Positions 1 through 12,229 of a stretch of DNA of 64,000 nt are shown piece by piece (the first letter of the stretch is position 1; the number at the start of each line of letters is the position of its first letter). Position numbers and translations under genes: made by a program. The notes beneath the pieces are model-generated. The model was not told the DNA's origin. It was given only the letters and a program-made list of their open reading frames with translations, and did not search any database. This DNA is from Populus alba (lineage: Eukaryota; Streptophyta; Magnoliopsida; Malpighiales; Salicaceae): the NCBI RefSeq assembly GCF_005239225.2, contig NC_133299.1, forward strand, positions 12,776,967-12,840,966. Reading direction: 5' to 3'.

Positions 1-109
1 AATAAAGAATTAAACTCAGTAAATAACCACACATCAAAGGAAATCTGGCCTAAGAATTTGAAGCAACAGCATAAACATGTGTAGCACAAAGCCAGAAAGG
101 CAAACTCAC

Positions 110-3100
110 ACCGGGACATGAGTGTGATAGGACATCACGATGGGGACACTCAACAGTTTTGCAATGGCAAGGGCACCAAAAACCTGCAATACAAGATTGT
201 GACTGTCAGCCATGCTTATCCAATAAATAATAAAGATTTGTTTGCTTCAAAGGCAAACCTCACCATTATCCCAGGTGACGATGCATGTATTATGTCAGGC
301 TTAAACCGTGCAACCTCTGAAATTATTCTTGGACTAAGTGCTAGAGAAAGGGGCACCTTCTGATACCAGGGGAAGGGGAAGCTGTAAAGAGGGAAAAGTT
401 TAAGAACCATAAGGGGAGAGTTAAAATGTCAATGCTATTGATCAAGTTGGAATAATGCCCAAGTTTCTAGATTATGCAGCTCAACCAAGAAAATAATTAA
501 AGCAAACCAAAATAGGCAAACAGAAAATATAACAAAGAATTTAGAAGAAAAAAATGATGGGAAATAATGACTAACATAACTTGACAATCATACATGTAAC
601 CATAAAATAACCATAAGGATGGTTGCAATTAGTGTTGTCAAAGGTGAAAGACACTAAAAGACACCAAGCCTGTAAAATGCCCAAGGTGCTAGACGCACGC
701 CTAGGCGCCTACCCAAATGACCCAAGGCAATATGCTATATATATATTGGATCAATAGAAAATATAAAATACCATAACATAGTCATATAAAGTTATATTTT
801 TCACCTTAAAAACAAAAGAAGATAATTTAAAGTAGTGAGGAACCAAATAAATTAAAAAGCAAAATTAAATATCATCATTATTCATTAATCTTCAAAAACA
901 TCTTCATCCATGCTTTCCTCTCCTTCACTTGAATCCTCCATTTCATGATTATAATCTAAATCCTCATCTCTCAAACCATACTACACTTATATAGATGTGT
1001 TGTTCTCTGACTCCCACCATTGAAAAAGAAAGTGTGGCTGGTGTTTCTCTTCTAATTGTCATTCATTGTCTGTTTGTCTCCCACTTTAATCATTTTTTTA
1101 AATTTTTTTACCCTAATCTTTGATTTTTACAAAAATATTCCTAAGTTGTTTCTTGTGGTAAATTAAAAAAATTAGACAAATAGGTCAAAACATAAATCAA
1201 TTAAAAAAGAGAGGAAAAATCCAACAAAAAAGGAAGAACTTCAAGCAAGCGCTAGCCTTAATGCCTTGCACCCACTCACAAGGCGCTTGCCTAGACTGCG
1301 CTTCATTAAAATCCAACACCCAAGGCTAATAAAGGCGTTGGGGCCTTGCCTTAAGCGCCTCTACGTCTCTTGACAACACTGGCTGAAACACTAATTGACA
1401 CTAAAATTGTTTAATGATCAATATTGCATAACCAAAGTTCTGATGAGCTAAAATAATAAGCCCCCTTCAACTCGTCAATATATTAGGATATGATAATGTA
1501 TAAGCCACCACAGGTAAAGTGCACACTAGATAAAGGTTGTCGTAGCAACCTCTGTGATCCAATCAGTTTGGCTCCATAAAATTCCTGGGGCACTCCTTCA
1601 TGTGTTGTCACAACCATCACCTGCACATTACTAAGCTAACTTGTTGATATTGTGAAGTGATAGAATTTTTACCAAATAAAAAATAAAAAAAGTTTCAAAA
1701 TCGATGTCTTTGTAGCTTTAACATGCCAAGCTGATTAGGCTGGAATTAACAAGTAGAAAGATAATGACAAGCTATATCAAAAGCTTTGTCGGTTCAACTC
1801 TAATTTCTTTTGAATCATTGTGTTCAGGGGTTTCAAAAAATTAAAGTATCATTCCCAACCTAAGTAAAAATGAATATAGGAGAATTAGGTTTTCTGATAT
1901 AAAATCAGTGAACAAATGATCCAGTCTCTATTCATGTTGCTCAAGTTATTAAGCCACATCAGTATGCATAGACAATAAAAAACAAAATATAACCATAGTC
2001 ATGTAGCACTCAAATCAAAGTATTATAAATCACCTCATCCCCCATTTCGCGTAAATATTTGATGAAATTCTGGAACCGGTTTTTATACCCTGACACATAC
2101 CTGTAAAACAAAAGGAAATAGTTGGTATTCAAAAAGTGCCCATTATTCAGTCTCAACTAACAAGCATAAATTGAAGATACCAAAAACAAAACAGAATCCC
2201 CATTAATGAAAAAACAAAAAACTAAATATAGTGATAAAACATGTCAATATATGAAACATTTCTATGATGACATCCGCTCCTCCAGGACAACTAAGCAAAG
2301 AAGACTGAACAACTAAGGAAGGCAGGCTCACTTACTGATAGAGAAGAGAGAAAATAGGAGAAAGGAAGGACAAGTCACCGGAGTGCCACCATGGCTGTGA
2401 TGACTACACACATCACACCAATGGGGGAAAAAAAAAAAAAAGGCTCAAAGCCCATTGGCTCATAGAAAGAAAAGAAAAAAAAAAAAATAAAAAAAAAAAA
2501 AAAGAAGTTATATTTAGTCAAGCTGTTCAGCCAAAAGCCCAACAAACAAGACCAAACAACCACCTATCCAGACAAATTGGTTGGGCCAAAGGCTCTACGT
2601 TAAAAAAAATTGAAAAGACTGAACATCAGTCTAGCTGTTCGACTCAAAAGAAGCCTTGATGACAAATCAAGCCTGAACAACAAAAGAAAATCTCTCCAGG
2701 ACAGCTAAGCAAAACTTGCTGAATAGCTATGGAAGGCAAGCTCAATTACTGAGTGAGAAGAGAGAGAAAAGAGAGAAAAAGGAGAAAGGAAGGAAAAGTC
2801 ACTGAAGCGCTACTATGGCTTTGATGACAACACACATCAAACCAAAAGAAAGATCTCACCAAGACAAATTCAACGACACCAAAAAACATCATCAGAACCA
2901 GAGCCAAAACAAGCTCACGTGGTGGGACTTGTTCACATGTTGGCGTGTATAATATAAGTGCCAGATAATTTTTCTCTCTTTTCTCCAATTTAATCCCTAA
3001 TTCTTCTACATCTCTCCACTTTAGTCCCTAAGTTTACTTAACTGGAAAACATGCAAGGCAAGAAGGGAGTATTTTTATGCTTTAGCATTGTCAGAAAGGT

Positions 3101-4872
3101 GTTGCACAATAACGTCTACCAGTGTTATGCAATGCACAACTAATTCCCTGGCACACTCATTGTTAATGCGGGGATGCACAATTGCCTACTAGTGTTACGC
3201 CGTGCATACCTAATTCTTCGTGGCGGTGTTATTAGGGTAGGCACCTACCTTTTTTGCCAATACACACCTATTTGTTTCATTAATGATCAGTATGATGCCT
3301 ACATGAACAACTTGTTTATAGGTTACCTATGTGGTAATAAAGGTAATTATTTTTCATAATTATCCTAGCACGATATATCTACAACTACACTCTCCACAAG
3401 ACAAATTCATGTGATTGAGGTACATAAATACCTTAGATCACAAGGTAACAACAAGTCATGATACAATGCCTAACACAACAATCATAACACGTACCCTTAT
3501 GCATTCCCGTTCTTCATTGTATATTATTTTTCTCCTACTTTTATCAACCTAAGCGTTGAAGGGTCCCTATTCCGATAGGGGACTTGTTTGCAGGAGTTCG
3601 TAAGCCACAAGCCTAACTAAAAAAAATTCCGCCAAAACCCATTGCACTAGTCATGGAAAGGCCCTACTTCGTCAATTTGTTACAAGTAGTTATATTTACC
3701 ACCTCTAATATTTAGCTTCTACCCTCCCAGCTTAGAGTTGGCAAAACAAGTTCTAAAACAAAGGGGTTAACAATTTATATCTTATACCGTAAAAGTCTTC
3801 AGTAATGAAAATCTGGAATGTGTGTTCGAGTAACATTTAACCAGAAAAGAAGTAGTGACGATTGCAATCAGTGACAAAAAGCTCCATATGGTGAAATACG
3901 CCAGTCAAGCAAGCACTTCCCAGAAACGATATGTTTCTTAGACACTAAATAACAGAACAGAATATAAAAGGTAGACGACTACTAGGTGACCCATTAAAGT
4001 CCAAGTATGCAATTATAGCTAGTGAGTTTCTATAGAACAGAATACTATATGAACTCCACGATATGCATTGAGCTAAATAAACCACAGGCCACGGGAAGTT
4101 ACAACAATAAATTCTTCAAAATCTACATTTAAAAGTAGACATATGACAAAGCCAACCAATTACGACATGTGAAGCCATAAAGAGAAGCCATAAAACACAG
4201 ATGCATATGTTTAATCAACCGAGGTAATGGAACAATCACCTAACTAGATTCAAACTTCACAACATTGGCAGTTGGTAGAACCCATGACATAATCATAAAA
4301 ATCGCAATAGCAACTAGAGCTAACTATTTTTAGTAATCAAACAGCATGACTTGAAAAAAAAAAAACAAAAAAAGCAGATGTTAACGGGAAAACAAAATGA
4401 AAATCATAACCTGAAATGGTCACAATCGTTTCATCAAACACAGAGCAACAAAGAAACTCAACAACGTCAGCCTCGAACACCAAAAATTAATCAAACAATG
4501 CAAGAAACTAGCACTAAGCCCATGATTTTTCAAGATATTGAAATCAACAGAGTAGTCACGACTCACGCAAATGGAGAGGGCTCAATAAAAAGAGCAATAC
4601 GTCTTGGCCTCGAAATGGTCTCATAATCAAGGAAAGGAGGATTCTCCTCATCTTCTCCAACCTCACCGCGAGTCATATTGTTGTCGCTTTTAGCTCTACA
4701 AGAAACACCCTTTATGTCTTTCACCTTTTTTAGCCTCCTAAACTCAGTGAGAAACAAGAAGTGGGTACAAGAAAGAAGAGGAGGATGACGCAGAAGGAGA
4801 AGAAGAATAAGTGGTGGTACATAAAAAATGAGGAGAGAGAGTATGATTTATAGAGAGAGAAGTAGAAAGTGT
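110..4872 (-). CDS. SQD2: Sulfoquinovosyltransferase SQD2-like, 5' half (exons 1-5)
   Basis: The product moves sulfoquinovose from UDP-sulfoquinovose to diacylglycerol, the last step of sulfolipid synthesis at the chloroplast envelope (family knowledge, glycosyltransferase family 4). Five exons read in order on the minus strand: exon 1 to 4567, exon 2 2100-2034, exon 3 1620-1550, exon 4 381-264, exon 5 183-110. All junctions have AG acceptors and GT donors, and the phases join without error. The spliced protein contains PRRIALFIEPSPFA, YVSGYKNRFQNFIKYLREM, THEGVPQEFYGAKLIG, WYQKVPLSLALSPRIIS, ARFKPDIIHASSPG and KLLSVPIVMSYHTHVPV, the N-terminal half of the SQD2 family. The C-terminal half lies beyond base 1. 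Exon 1 begins with an S/T-rich stretch like a transit peptide (4872-4747). A TGA at 4744-4746 ends that frame, and the conserved EFRRLKKVKDIKG part continues one frame over. I find no ATG directly at the transit peptide. Identity is firm; whether this copy is functional is uncertain. Confidence 0.9.
631..1380. mobile_element. Nonautonomous TIR element in SQD2 intron 3
   Basis: An 11-bp perfect terminal inverted repeat, AGTGTTGTCAA, opens at 631-641 and closes at 1370-1380. GGCGCCT-like motifs follow just inside both ends. The 750-bp interior is AT-rich with no coding potential. It sits between SQD2 exons 3 and 4. The 8-bp flanks (623-630 and 1381-1388) do not match, so the superfamily is not settled; ends of this kind occur in plant hAT-like MITEs. 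Confidence 0.5.
2278..2850. repeat. Diverged direct repeat in SQD2 intron 1
   Basis: A block of about 140 bp at 2278-2420 recurs at 2694-2850 with scattered changes. Both copies run from CTCCAGGACA through a GAGAAGAGAGA tract to a stretch that ends in ACACACATCA. The sequence between them includes an A-rich tract (2427-2504). This is probably part of a decayed LTR element. No protein is visible. Confidence 0.55.
3103..3245 (+). repeat. Short diverged tandem duplication
   Basis: About 55 bp at 3103-3160 (GCACAAT, CTACCAGTGTTATGC, CTAATTCC, TGGC in order) recurs at 3173-3228 with substitutions. It lies in SQD2 intron 1. Confidence 0.4.
3420..3610 (+). mobile_element. LTR-like fragment
   Basis: The segment holds the ordered motifs CTAAGCGTTGAAGGGTCCC, then GGGGACTTGTTTGCAGG. 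These are common near the 3' end of plant Ty3/gypsy LTRs (family recognition). No internal region or second LTR is visible, so it would be a solo or truncated LTR. Confidence 0.35.
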
Positions 4873-5099
4873 GACGATGAGGGAGTAATTTAGGTAGTAG
4901 AGTAGCGAGTAATTCAGCTGGTGGAGTAGCGAGTTGGATTTTGTAGATTGATTAATACAGTGAATTAGAGAAGGAATAATTTTCATTCTTGAAAGGAATC
5001 TTGAAGGGGTATGAAGGAAATAACAATAGCACATTATCAATGAATATTCCCTATCACAGGCGGGATACTCCCTCGTCATTGAGGCATCAATGGAAGAAT

Positions 5100-5570
5100 A
5101 TGTAAAGGCATATGCTTTCAGCTAATTGAGAACAGATGCTTATCTGTGATGGCTATGGTTTTTTCCCCTCTTTCTTTGCTACTATTGAAGATTTTTTTCA
5201 CTTCTTGCCTGCCCAAAGAAGGATATACACAAGCCCTTTTTTATATATTTCTGTTTTTAAGAGAGGGAAGAAGAAAATGTTTTATTCCCAATTTGTTTAT
5301 TTGGTCAAATTAATAGCTTAACTGGTTAAGATTATATGAAAAGAATAAGAATCGAATCTTCTTAGGTTAGGAGAATCTCTTTACGAGATCAAAGGAAGAA
5401 TTAACCAAAGGTAGTGAGTTCTTGAAAAGGATTGGTTCGGTGTGACAAAGGACAAGACTCATTTGAAGTTTGAACTCACATTTAAAGTTTGAGACTTGCC
5501 ATTAGATTTTTTAAAAAGCAAATCTAATATTCACATGCATTTAGAGTATGTGTAATTTGATATCAATTGC
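5100..5570. other. SQD2 upstream region
   Basis: This stretch lies upstream of the minus-strand SQD2 gene and should include its promoter. I see no convincing ORF and no certain promoter element apart from a TATAAAT at about 4850, inside the transit-peptide-like part of exon 1. Confidence 0.3.
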
Positions 5571-5574
5571 TTAT

Positions 5575-5710
5575 ATTAAAAGTGTTTTTTAATTAAAAAT
5601 AAATAAAAATAATGATTTTTTTTTTTTTTAACACATTAAAAACATTTAAGAAACAGTTAAAAATATATTAATTTAATGTTTTTTAAATAAAAAATATTTT
5701 TTTAACAGCA
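5575..5710. repeat. AT-rich MITE-like copy
   Basis: This is one member of an AT-rich family found many times in the window. Its signature is a run of TTTTTAAA-type tracts around a core like ATATTAATTTAATG. Confidence 0.4.
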
Positions 5711-5739
5711 GAACAGTAATAATAAATACACTTTTAATC

Positions 5740-5744
<5 letters not shown>

Positions 5745-5775
<31 letters not shown>
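5745..5775. repeat. (AT)n microsatellite
   Basis: An uninterrupted AT dinucleotide run of about 30 bases, directly visible. Confidence 0.9.
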
Positions 5776-5777
<2 letters not shown>

Positions 5778-6309
5778 AGAAATGTAAATGTGAATACATA
5801 AGAGATTAAATTAATTGAATAAAAAACTATAATGGTAATATTGACTTGTGCTATCTAGTTAATTCCCTTGATTTTTTTAATATAAACCTATTGTTCCTAA
5901 TATAATTTATTGAATGTCTCAAATACATCATGTTAATGTAAAAAATATATCTAAAAAAATCTATGTTAAAACATAAACTATACAAAAAATACATATCACC
6001 ATCAAATAAAATAAAAAAAAACTTGTGTGGTCCGAAAACATAACATCACCATCATTATTCTTTCACATTTAGAACAAAACTACAAACCACATGCAGAAAA
6101 GAAATCTTAAAAAACAAGATTTCACTTTTGTGTCTGTAGTTGTGCCCAAAATCTAATTATAATCAGAATGTTTCTATTTCTTTTGTGTAGTCAAGCCTAC
6201 TCTAATATAAAGTAAACATGATCCTCTACTCTGTTTTTCCTATTTATACTAATAATGCTAAATCTATCATCTATGCAACAATGCCACCATATTTTTTTGC
6301 AGGATTGAA

Positions 6310-6690
6310 ACGTGATGTAAATCATATATTTTAAAAATTTAAAATTTTTTTATTTTTTATTTTCAGATCGTCTGAACATGTTAATATTAAAAATAATTTT
6401 TTAAAAATAAAAAAAAAATATATTATTTTAATATATATCCAAGTAAAAAATATTTTAAACTATAATTATTATTATAATTTTAAAGAGAACGAATATGTAT
6501 TTTTAGGAGTATGGTTATGGTTATTATTCAAAATATTTTTTACTTAAAAATATTTTAAAATAATATTTTTTTATAAATTATTTTTGAAATCAATATATTA
6601 AAACGATTTAAAAATACCAATAAAATATTAATTTAAAATAACAAAAAATTAAAAAAAAAATTAAATATTTTTAAAATACAAAAACCATTA
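6310..6690. repeat. Two AT-rich MITE-like copies in opposite orientation
   Basis: The right copy (about 6512-6690) reads GTATGGTTATGG, TACTTAAAAATATTTTAAAA, ATATTAATTTAAAA and ends in TACAAAAACC. The left copy (about 6310-6480) has the same blocks reversed. Head-to-head copies could form a long hairpin. The family also occurs at about 14.4, 14.8, 21.0, 47.2, 47.8, 50.2 and 53.6 kb. Confidence 0.5.
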
Positions 6691-6974
6691 CCTACTTGAT
6701 TGTCCACTGGGCTTCAGTTGCATTTGTGTGGCCACGTGGATATAAGGGTAATAAATGTCAACAAAAAATTGTTTGTCGTTTTATTTGACAAGTATATTGT
6801 TTTTTGGACAGGCAGGGCCAAGGACAAGGAGTGTACAACGTGATCATCCATTTCGATTTCTGACAGCTAATATGTTTTCAATAGGTGGCGTTTACAGTAC
6901 TTTGTCGTGATTAAAATAATTTTTCTTTTGACAGCTTGGACATGAACGTACAATTTCCTTCCTTCTCTCTCTTT

Positions 6975-6998
6975 TCATTTATTTATTTATTTATTTAT
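6975..6998. repeat. (TTTA)n microsatellite
   Basis: Five to six tandem ATTT units, directly visible. Confidence 0.8.
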
Positions 6999-7079
6999 TA
7001 TAGGAATGTTTATTTCTTTAATTTTAAAAAATCAATTTTCAAACTTTCTTATATTTATTTTTTATTAAAAAAAATAATC

Positions 7080-7795
7080 AATAGAAAACACTTTCCAGTT
7101 AAAAAAAAATTTAACTTGGTTTCCAGAAAAGTGTTTTTCTTGAAAAATTTAGACGAAAAACACTTTCTGTAAGTTGTGAAAAATTTAAAAATATTATATT
7201 ATTTACTGATTATATCAAATTTAGTCATCAAACTTTTGATTGCTATATATATTTTGTTTTGAATATTTGTTTTTTTCAATTTTATCCCTTAGCATTTAAT
7301 TTTTATAGTAACTTTGATCTTTATTTTTATAATTGTTATTTGCTTTTCTCTTATCATTTTTTAATTAAAACTTTTTATCTATCAAATTTCGTCCTCATTC
7401 TTTTGATTGTTATTTATTTTATTTAAAATAATTTATGAAATGGTAATTATTATTATTTTAATTTCTTTATCTTTCAATTTTTTTATTTTTTTAGATTTGA
7501 TCTCTATTATTTTTATTATTATTTATTTTATTTGAGATAATTTATGAAATTATATTTGTTTTCAATTTCATTCTCATTCAACATTTTAATTTGTAAGATT
7601 TGTTCCTCATTATTTTAATAAACTTGAAAAAAAATAAAACATCAATAAGTTATTTTCCATGACATAACCAAACACTGAAAAATATTTTTCAACTTATTTT
7701 CCATTACACTATCAAATATCGGAAAATAATTTACTTTTCTAGAATTCATTTTCCTAAAAAAACTACTTTCTAGCAAATAAACGAGGCCTAAAAAT
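7080..7795. repeat. MITE-like element with GGAAAGTGAATT-type ends, decayed
   Basis: Near the left side are blocks such as CACTTTCCAG and GGTTTCCAGAAAAGTG. The right end has GGAAAATAATTTAC, AATTCATTTTCC and AACGAGGCCTA. The reverse complement of the right end matches the element at about 38.12-38.29 kb in order and wording. The middle is AT-rich. No coding sequence or clear target duplication was found. Confidence 0.4.
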
Positions 7796-7799
7796 ATTG

Positions 7800-9495
7800 T
7801 TCAAATGGATTTTTCACGGAAAAATGTCGAATAAAGAAGAAACTTGGAAAGAAATATTTGATTATAAATATGAGTTTTTACAATGCAGTAAATTAAGCAA
7901 AATTAGGATAAATAAGGTTTTTTTTTTGTAAGATTTCTAATTTTACTATATAAATATTTATAAAATCAAAAGATGATACTTGTCACTTAACCATTTGTAA
8001 CTTAAAATTTAATTTGTCAATGAAATTTATTTTTTATTAAGTTAATTTATGTTAGCTTTCTTAATTAATTTTAATATTTATAAATGTTGAGATAAAATTG
8101 AATAATAGTTATTCAATTTAATTCAAAATATAATTATATTATTAACAATTATATAGTTTCATTAAAACAATATTTCATGTTTATATAAACATGTTATCAT
8201 ATATAAAGAAATGATTCAAAAAAATATTTTTTTTCCTTTGTCTTTTCTAATTTCTTTTAGAGGTGTAAAAGATTTAAATGTGTTATGAGAGATGTTGTGT
8301 TGTGATAAAACTAAATATATAAATATGTTATTACACATAGAAAAAATCATATATTTTACTATATATATAATTATATAGAAAGAGGTTTTTTTTTTAAAAA
8401 AAGGTTTAGAGTACTTAGTTTTATTTTAGAAATGTTGTTTCTGTGTGGAACAAATAACATTTTAAGAACAATATTTCTACACCTTTAAACCAATTAATTT
8501 TACTTTATATTTGATTTCATACCCAATAAATTACTAACAAAAACTGTCTTTTAACCCATGCGTATCTCAAAACAGTCTCACTTTTTTTCTTGTGGAGGTT
8601 ATTGTTAGGTTTACTAATCCAATGTAAATATACCATTTTATAAGAATTTAGATAGAATATAGATTTCCTAGTGGGGGCTTCGTAACTTGTCGTCTCTTTC
8701 ATTTTTAAGATAAAAAAAGGGAAAACTGCTCTCTCATCATCCATCTCATTTCACATCTTTACGTAATCTCTTGCTTCTGGACAATGATCTTTGAACATTT
8801 TAAGTTGATGTGACCTTTAAGAAAAGAGTCCATATACAAGAAAACTTGGAACCGCCCGAATCAAGGTTAAAATTTCAGGTTTTAACTGAATCATTTAAAT
8901 AAATATATTTTTTAAAAAAATTAAAATAATGTTATTTTAATTTTTTTAAAAAAAAATTAACAGATTGCAATTAGATTTTTGACCGAATTTTATCAAGTTA
9001 ACTTACCAGGTAATATCAAGTTTTTTTTTCTTTAATTTTTTCAACTTGATTTATTTTCAGTTTTAAATCGGCCAATTCTGTTTGACCTATTAATCCAGAT
9101 TTTAAAATTATGCAATAAAATGTCAAGCAACTAGAAACCATTAACAGAAATAGTTGAAGGGCTGTCACCTATCAATTTTTAAATCCAACTTGCATGAAAA
9201 TCTGAGGATCATTGTAAATGCCACTGGATATACTTTTAATGTTATTTTTGTACTCAACAGGGGGATCGTGCACTAGCTAATAATTAATGTTAAAATAAAA
9301 AGTCCTATTATTATACTGATCCAATAGCTAACGAGTACTTTATATAAGTTCATGGACCAGGTTGATTTTCTCAATTATGCGTGTTTAATTAACTAATGGA
9401 GATTTGCTGGCGCAAAAGTTTGAATAATCTCATGGGACATGGTTGGTTTTCCTTGAAAGGAACTTCAAATTGAGTTTCAGTTTGCTTGCTTCACT
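7800..9495. other. AT-rich intergenic region
   Basis: I see no gene. The stretch around 8830-9110 has short direct-repeat wording seen in other T-rich repeats of the window. The open frame at 8517-8744 on the minus strand has no recognisable protein and is probably chance. Confidence 0.3.
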
Positions 9496-10431
9496 TAGAC
9501 TGAGTATTTTTTATCTAGTTCGGTTTTTAATTAAAAAAAATAATGGTTTGAATTTAAAATATTAATCAAATTAATTTTTTTTTATTCAAGCTAAAATCAG
9601 TTTTAAACTGATTAGTTTTAATTTGATCCAATTGAGTTTATATTATTAAAAAACCAAAATAACACATAAATGACCTTGCAATTGGATATAATCTTGCATC
9701 TTTTTTTTTTCTTGATTTTCACAAAAACCCCACAAAAAAATCATAAAAATTCAATATTTAATTTTAAAACAAACAAACAAAAAAAATAGAACAAAACAAA
9801 TGTATTTATAGATCCAATGCAAAGAATGTGAGCTTTTGGATTGTACTTGGTTATTATTGATAAATCCAAAAATACATTATTATTTATGGGTGCTCCACTC
9901 ATCTTGGAGTTGCATAAAAGCCTTGATTAGATCCAAAAGGTGAGTGGAGCACCCAATAACTAATGATGCAGTACCTTCTTCAACAAAACTCTTTACACTC
10001 ATGGTATTATTAATCAGTTTGATAAATTAAAATTTTTCACTTTACCAATTGGATTTCAGGTCTTAGAAACATGGAAATGAAAATTGAGGCTAAAAACAAT
10101 GGAAAAAGAATGGGGGATGTTTTGTCTTTGAAATATATGCTAGATAAAAATAAGAAAAACAAGAGAAAAAGAGAGAGATTGAGATGCTGGGAGTAAGAGA
10201 AAGATAAATAGAGTTTGGGGATATATCTTGGGTTTTTTTTTTTAACTTTATTTAGTTAAGTTTAAATTGATTTAATTTGATTTGGTTTGTTTAGTTTTCG
10301 TTTTCTGAAACTAAACTGAACTGATTTTTTTTAAAAAAATTTCTAATTGGTTTAATTAAATTTTTTTTACAGTTTAATTTTTTTAATTATATTTTTTTTT
10401 CTAGTTTAATTAGTTTTTTTTTTCACCCCTA
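9496..10431. mobile_element. Putative nonautonomous hAT element
   Basis: The left end TAGACTGAGTATTTT and the reverse complement of the right end, TAGGGGTGAAAAA, resemble the ends of the better-supported hAT element at 49276-50108. Subterminal AGTTCGGTTT and GGTTT/AAACC-type repeats are shared too. The flanking 8-mers are GCTTCACT (left) and GCTTCTCG (right), which match at only five or six of eight positions, so the boundaries are tentative. The central part (about 9690-10200) is unlike the ends and contains the hairpin at 9875-9967. Confidence 0.45.
9875..9967. repeat. Long imperfect hairpin, possible small-RNA precursor
   Basis: The left arm 9875-9908 and right arm 9932-9967 are nearly perfect reverse complements over about 33 bp around TGGGTGCTCCACTCA. 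There are about three mismatches or small bulges and a 23-nt loop (9909-9931). Size and shape fit a plant pre-miRNA or a very small MITE. I do not recognise either arm as a known miRNA. Confidence 0.6.
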
Positions 10432-12219
10432 GCTTCTCGTGTCCTTGACTGATTTGGGAGAAAAGAATACAAAAGGCTAGCTAGTAAATTTTTTTTAAGG
10501 GCAAACCTTAATATTATATCTCAACTATAGAGAATCTTAATTTTGCCACCAAACATTTTCTTATATAATTTTTACCCTTAATGTTTTTTATATATAAAAA
10601 AATCTCAATTAAGGACTCCATCTATTTTTAAACTTTTTTTAATCCAAATTGTACTTAAAAAAATCATTTTATAGAAAATTTAATGTTTTTAAATAAATGA
10701 TTTTAATGGAAATCCTAATTTAGGAATCAAAATCGTTTAAGGTAAAATTGATATAAAAAATAGTTTAGGACAAATTTGATATTAAGGATATATTTGATTT
10801 TTATCTTTTTTAATAATTGGATGTATTCTCTCACCGATATTTCATATGAAATCCTTTTGTTAGGCTGGCAATTCATGTGATTTTGGTTTTCACTAATTCA
10901 CATATAAAGTTTGAACTCAAATTGCTAAGGGAACTATATAAGTTTGGATAAGTGAAATTGTTTATGATGTTAATAGAATTTTATTAAAATATAATGGCTT
11001 GTTTGATATTATTGTATTTGTGATATGTTGCATTGTTAAATGAACATAAAATTAGTAAAAATAGTGTCTACAGTAAGTATGTGTTTAAATGGAAGGTGTG
11101 GTATTTTTTTCCCGATGAAAAGCATATATATTTTGCTTTTAGAAGTTGTGGTGTATGTTTTAAAATAATTGTACATTTTTTTTTAAAAAAAAAGTATGAT
11201 TAAATTACTTTAAACAAACATTCATGACATTTAAACTAACATATGACTATAATGGATGCATAATAAACATTTTAAACATGAATTTTAAAAACATAATATA
11301 AAAGGAGAGTGTATTCATTGAGCTACTATGGATTATTTGTTTATTTACTATTGATTTTTAGCTTCTTTTCGATCTGAGATTGACCTTGATTCTTTTTTTT
11401 CCTTCTTTATTAATTTAGTACATAATTATTGTAGCTTTTTTTTAATAAGTTCTAGGGTTCCTCCTCTCAATCCTTCCGATTTTTTTCTTCATGATTTTCC
11501 TCTAAAAAATCCCTCCTTCACTGCTCAAAAATAGATACCCTTTTGCAAGCAAGCTAATAATAGAAATTTCAAAACCATGATGGTTTTTTCCAAAAGGTTG
11601 TTAGGAAAGATTCTTATTCTTTCTCTTCCAAAACCTTCCTCTATGAAATAGGTGATGTATAGTCCTTTTTCATCCTATTGTAAACTAAAATCACATGAGA
11701 AAACACCTTAAGAGTCTTTCTTTTGTTATGGTGAATTCTTCTCCAGTCATAGATGATTAGATTATGTATTTTGTCAAGACCATTATGGAGATTAAGCCAT
11801 AAATGTATCATTACCTAAACCTTGTGAAGGGAATGTAGATATATCATTAAGAACAAACCATACTAGATTTAGAGGTTTAAAACTACATATTCATTTATTG
11901 GAAAGTGAACTCTCAATAAGCTTGAATATGCTAATGCAGAGGTGGCTGATCAAGGACAAGATATTATTGAGTTTATTGAGCCGAATGAGGCATAAATGTG
12001 TGATGGGTATAATTGATCCTTGTAGAGCAGATGTTTCTAAGTTGAGTGGTGGTGGTTGGATCTTGTGAGGTAGTCGGAGATGTTATGTTCATTCGCCTGA
12101 ATATGGTAACTCAATTAGCCTTCTTGGCTGAAAGAGATGATAAAAGGGTTAGACAATGTGTTACACATTTCTTCATTAAAGTTCGAGTGATGTGTCGTTC
12201 ATTTAAATCCTAAAAATTA
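10432..12219. other. Intergenic, no gene recognised
   Basis: The sequence is AT-rich. A less AT-rich patch at about 11690-12130 could be a transposon relic but gives no continuous reading frame. Confidence 0.3.
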
Positions 12220-12229
12220 AGGTTCTAAA

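Noticed and set aside
118..363. Plus-strand 81-codon frame
   Set aside because: It is antisense to two spliced SQD2 exons whose minus-strand reading is clearly conserved.
631..1380. 8-bp target duplication for the TIR element
   Set aside because: The flanking octamers TTGCAATT and GGCTGAAA do not match, so no superfamily was assigned.
4351..4626. Lys/Gln-rich plus-strand frame
   Set aside because: Overlaps SQD2 exon 1 and intron 1 on the other strand; low-complexity start and no domain.
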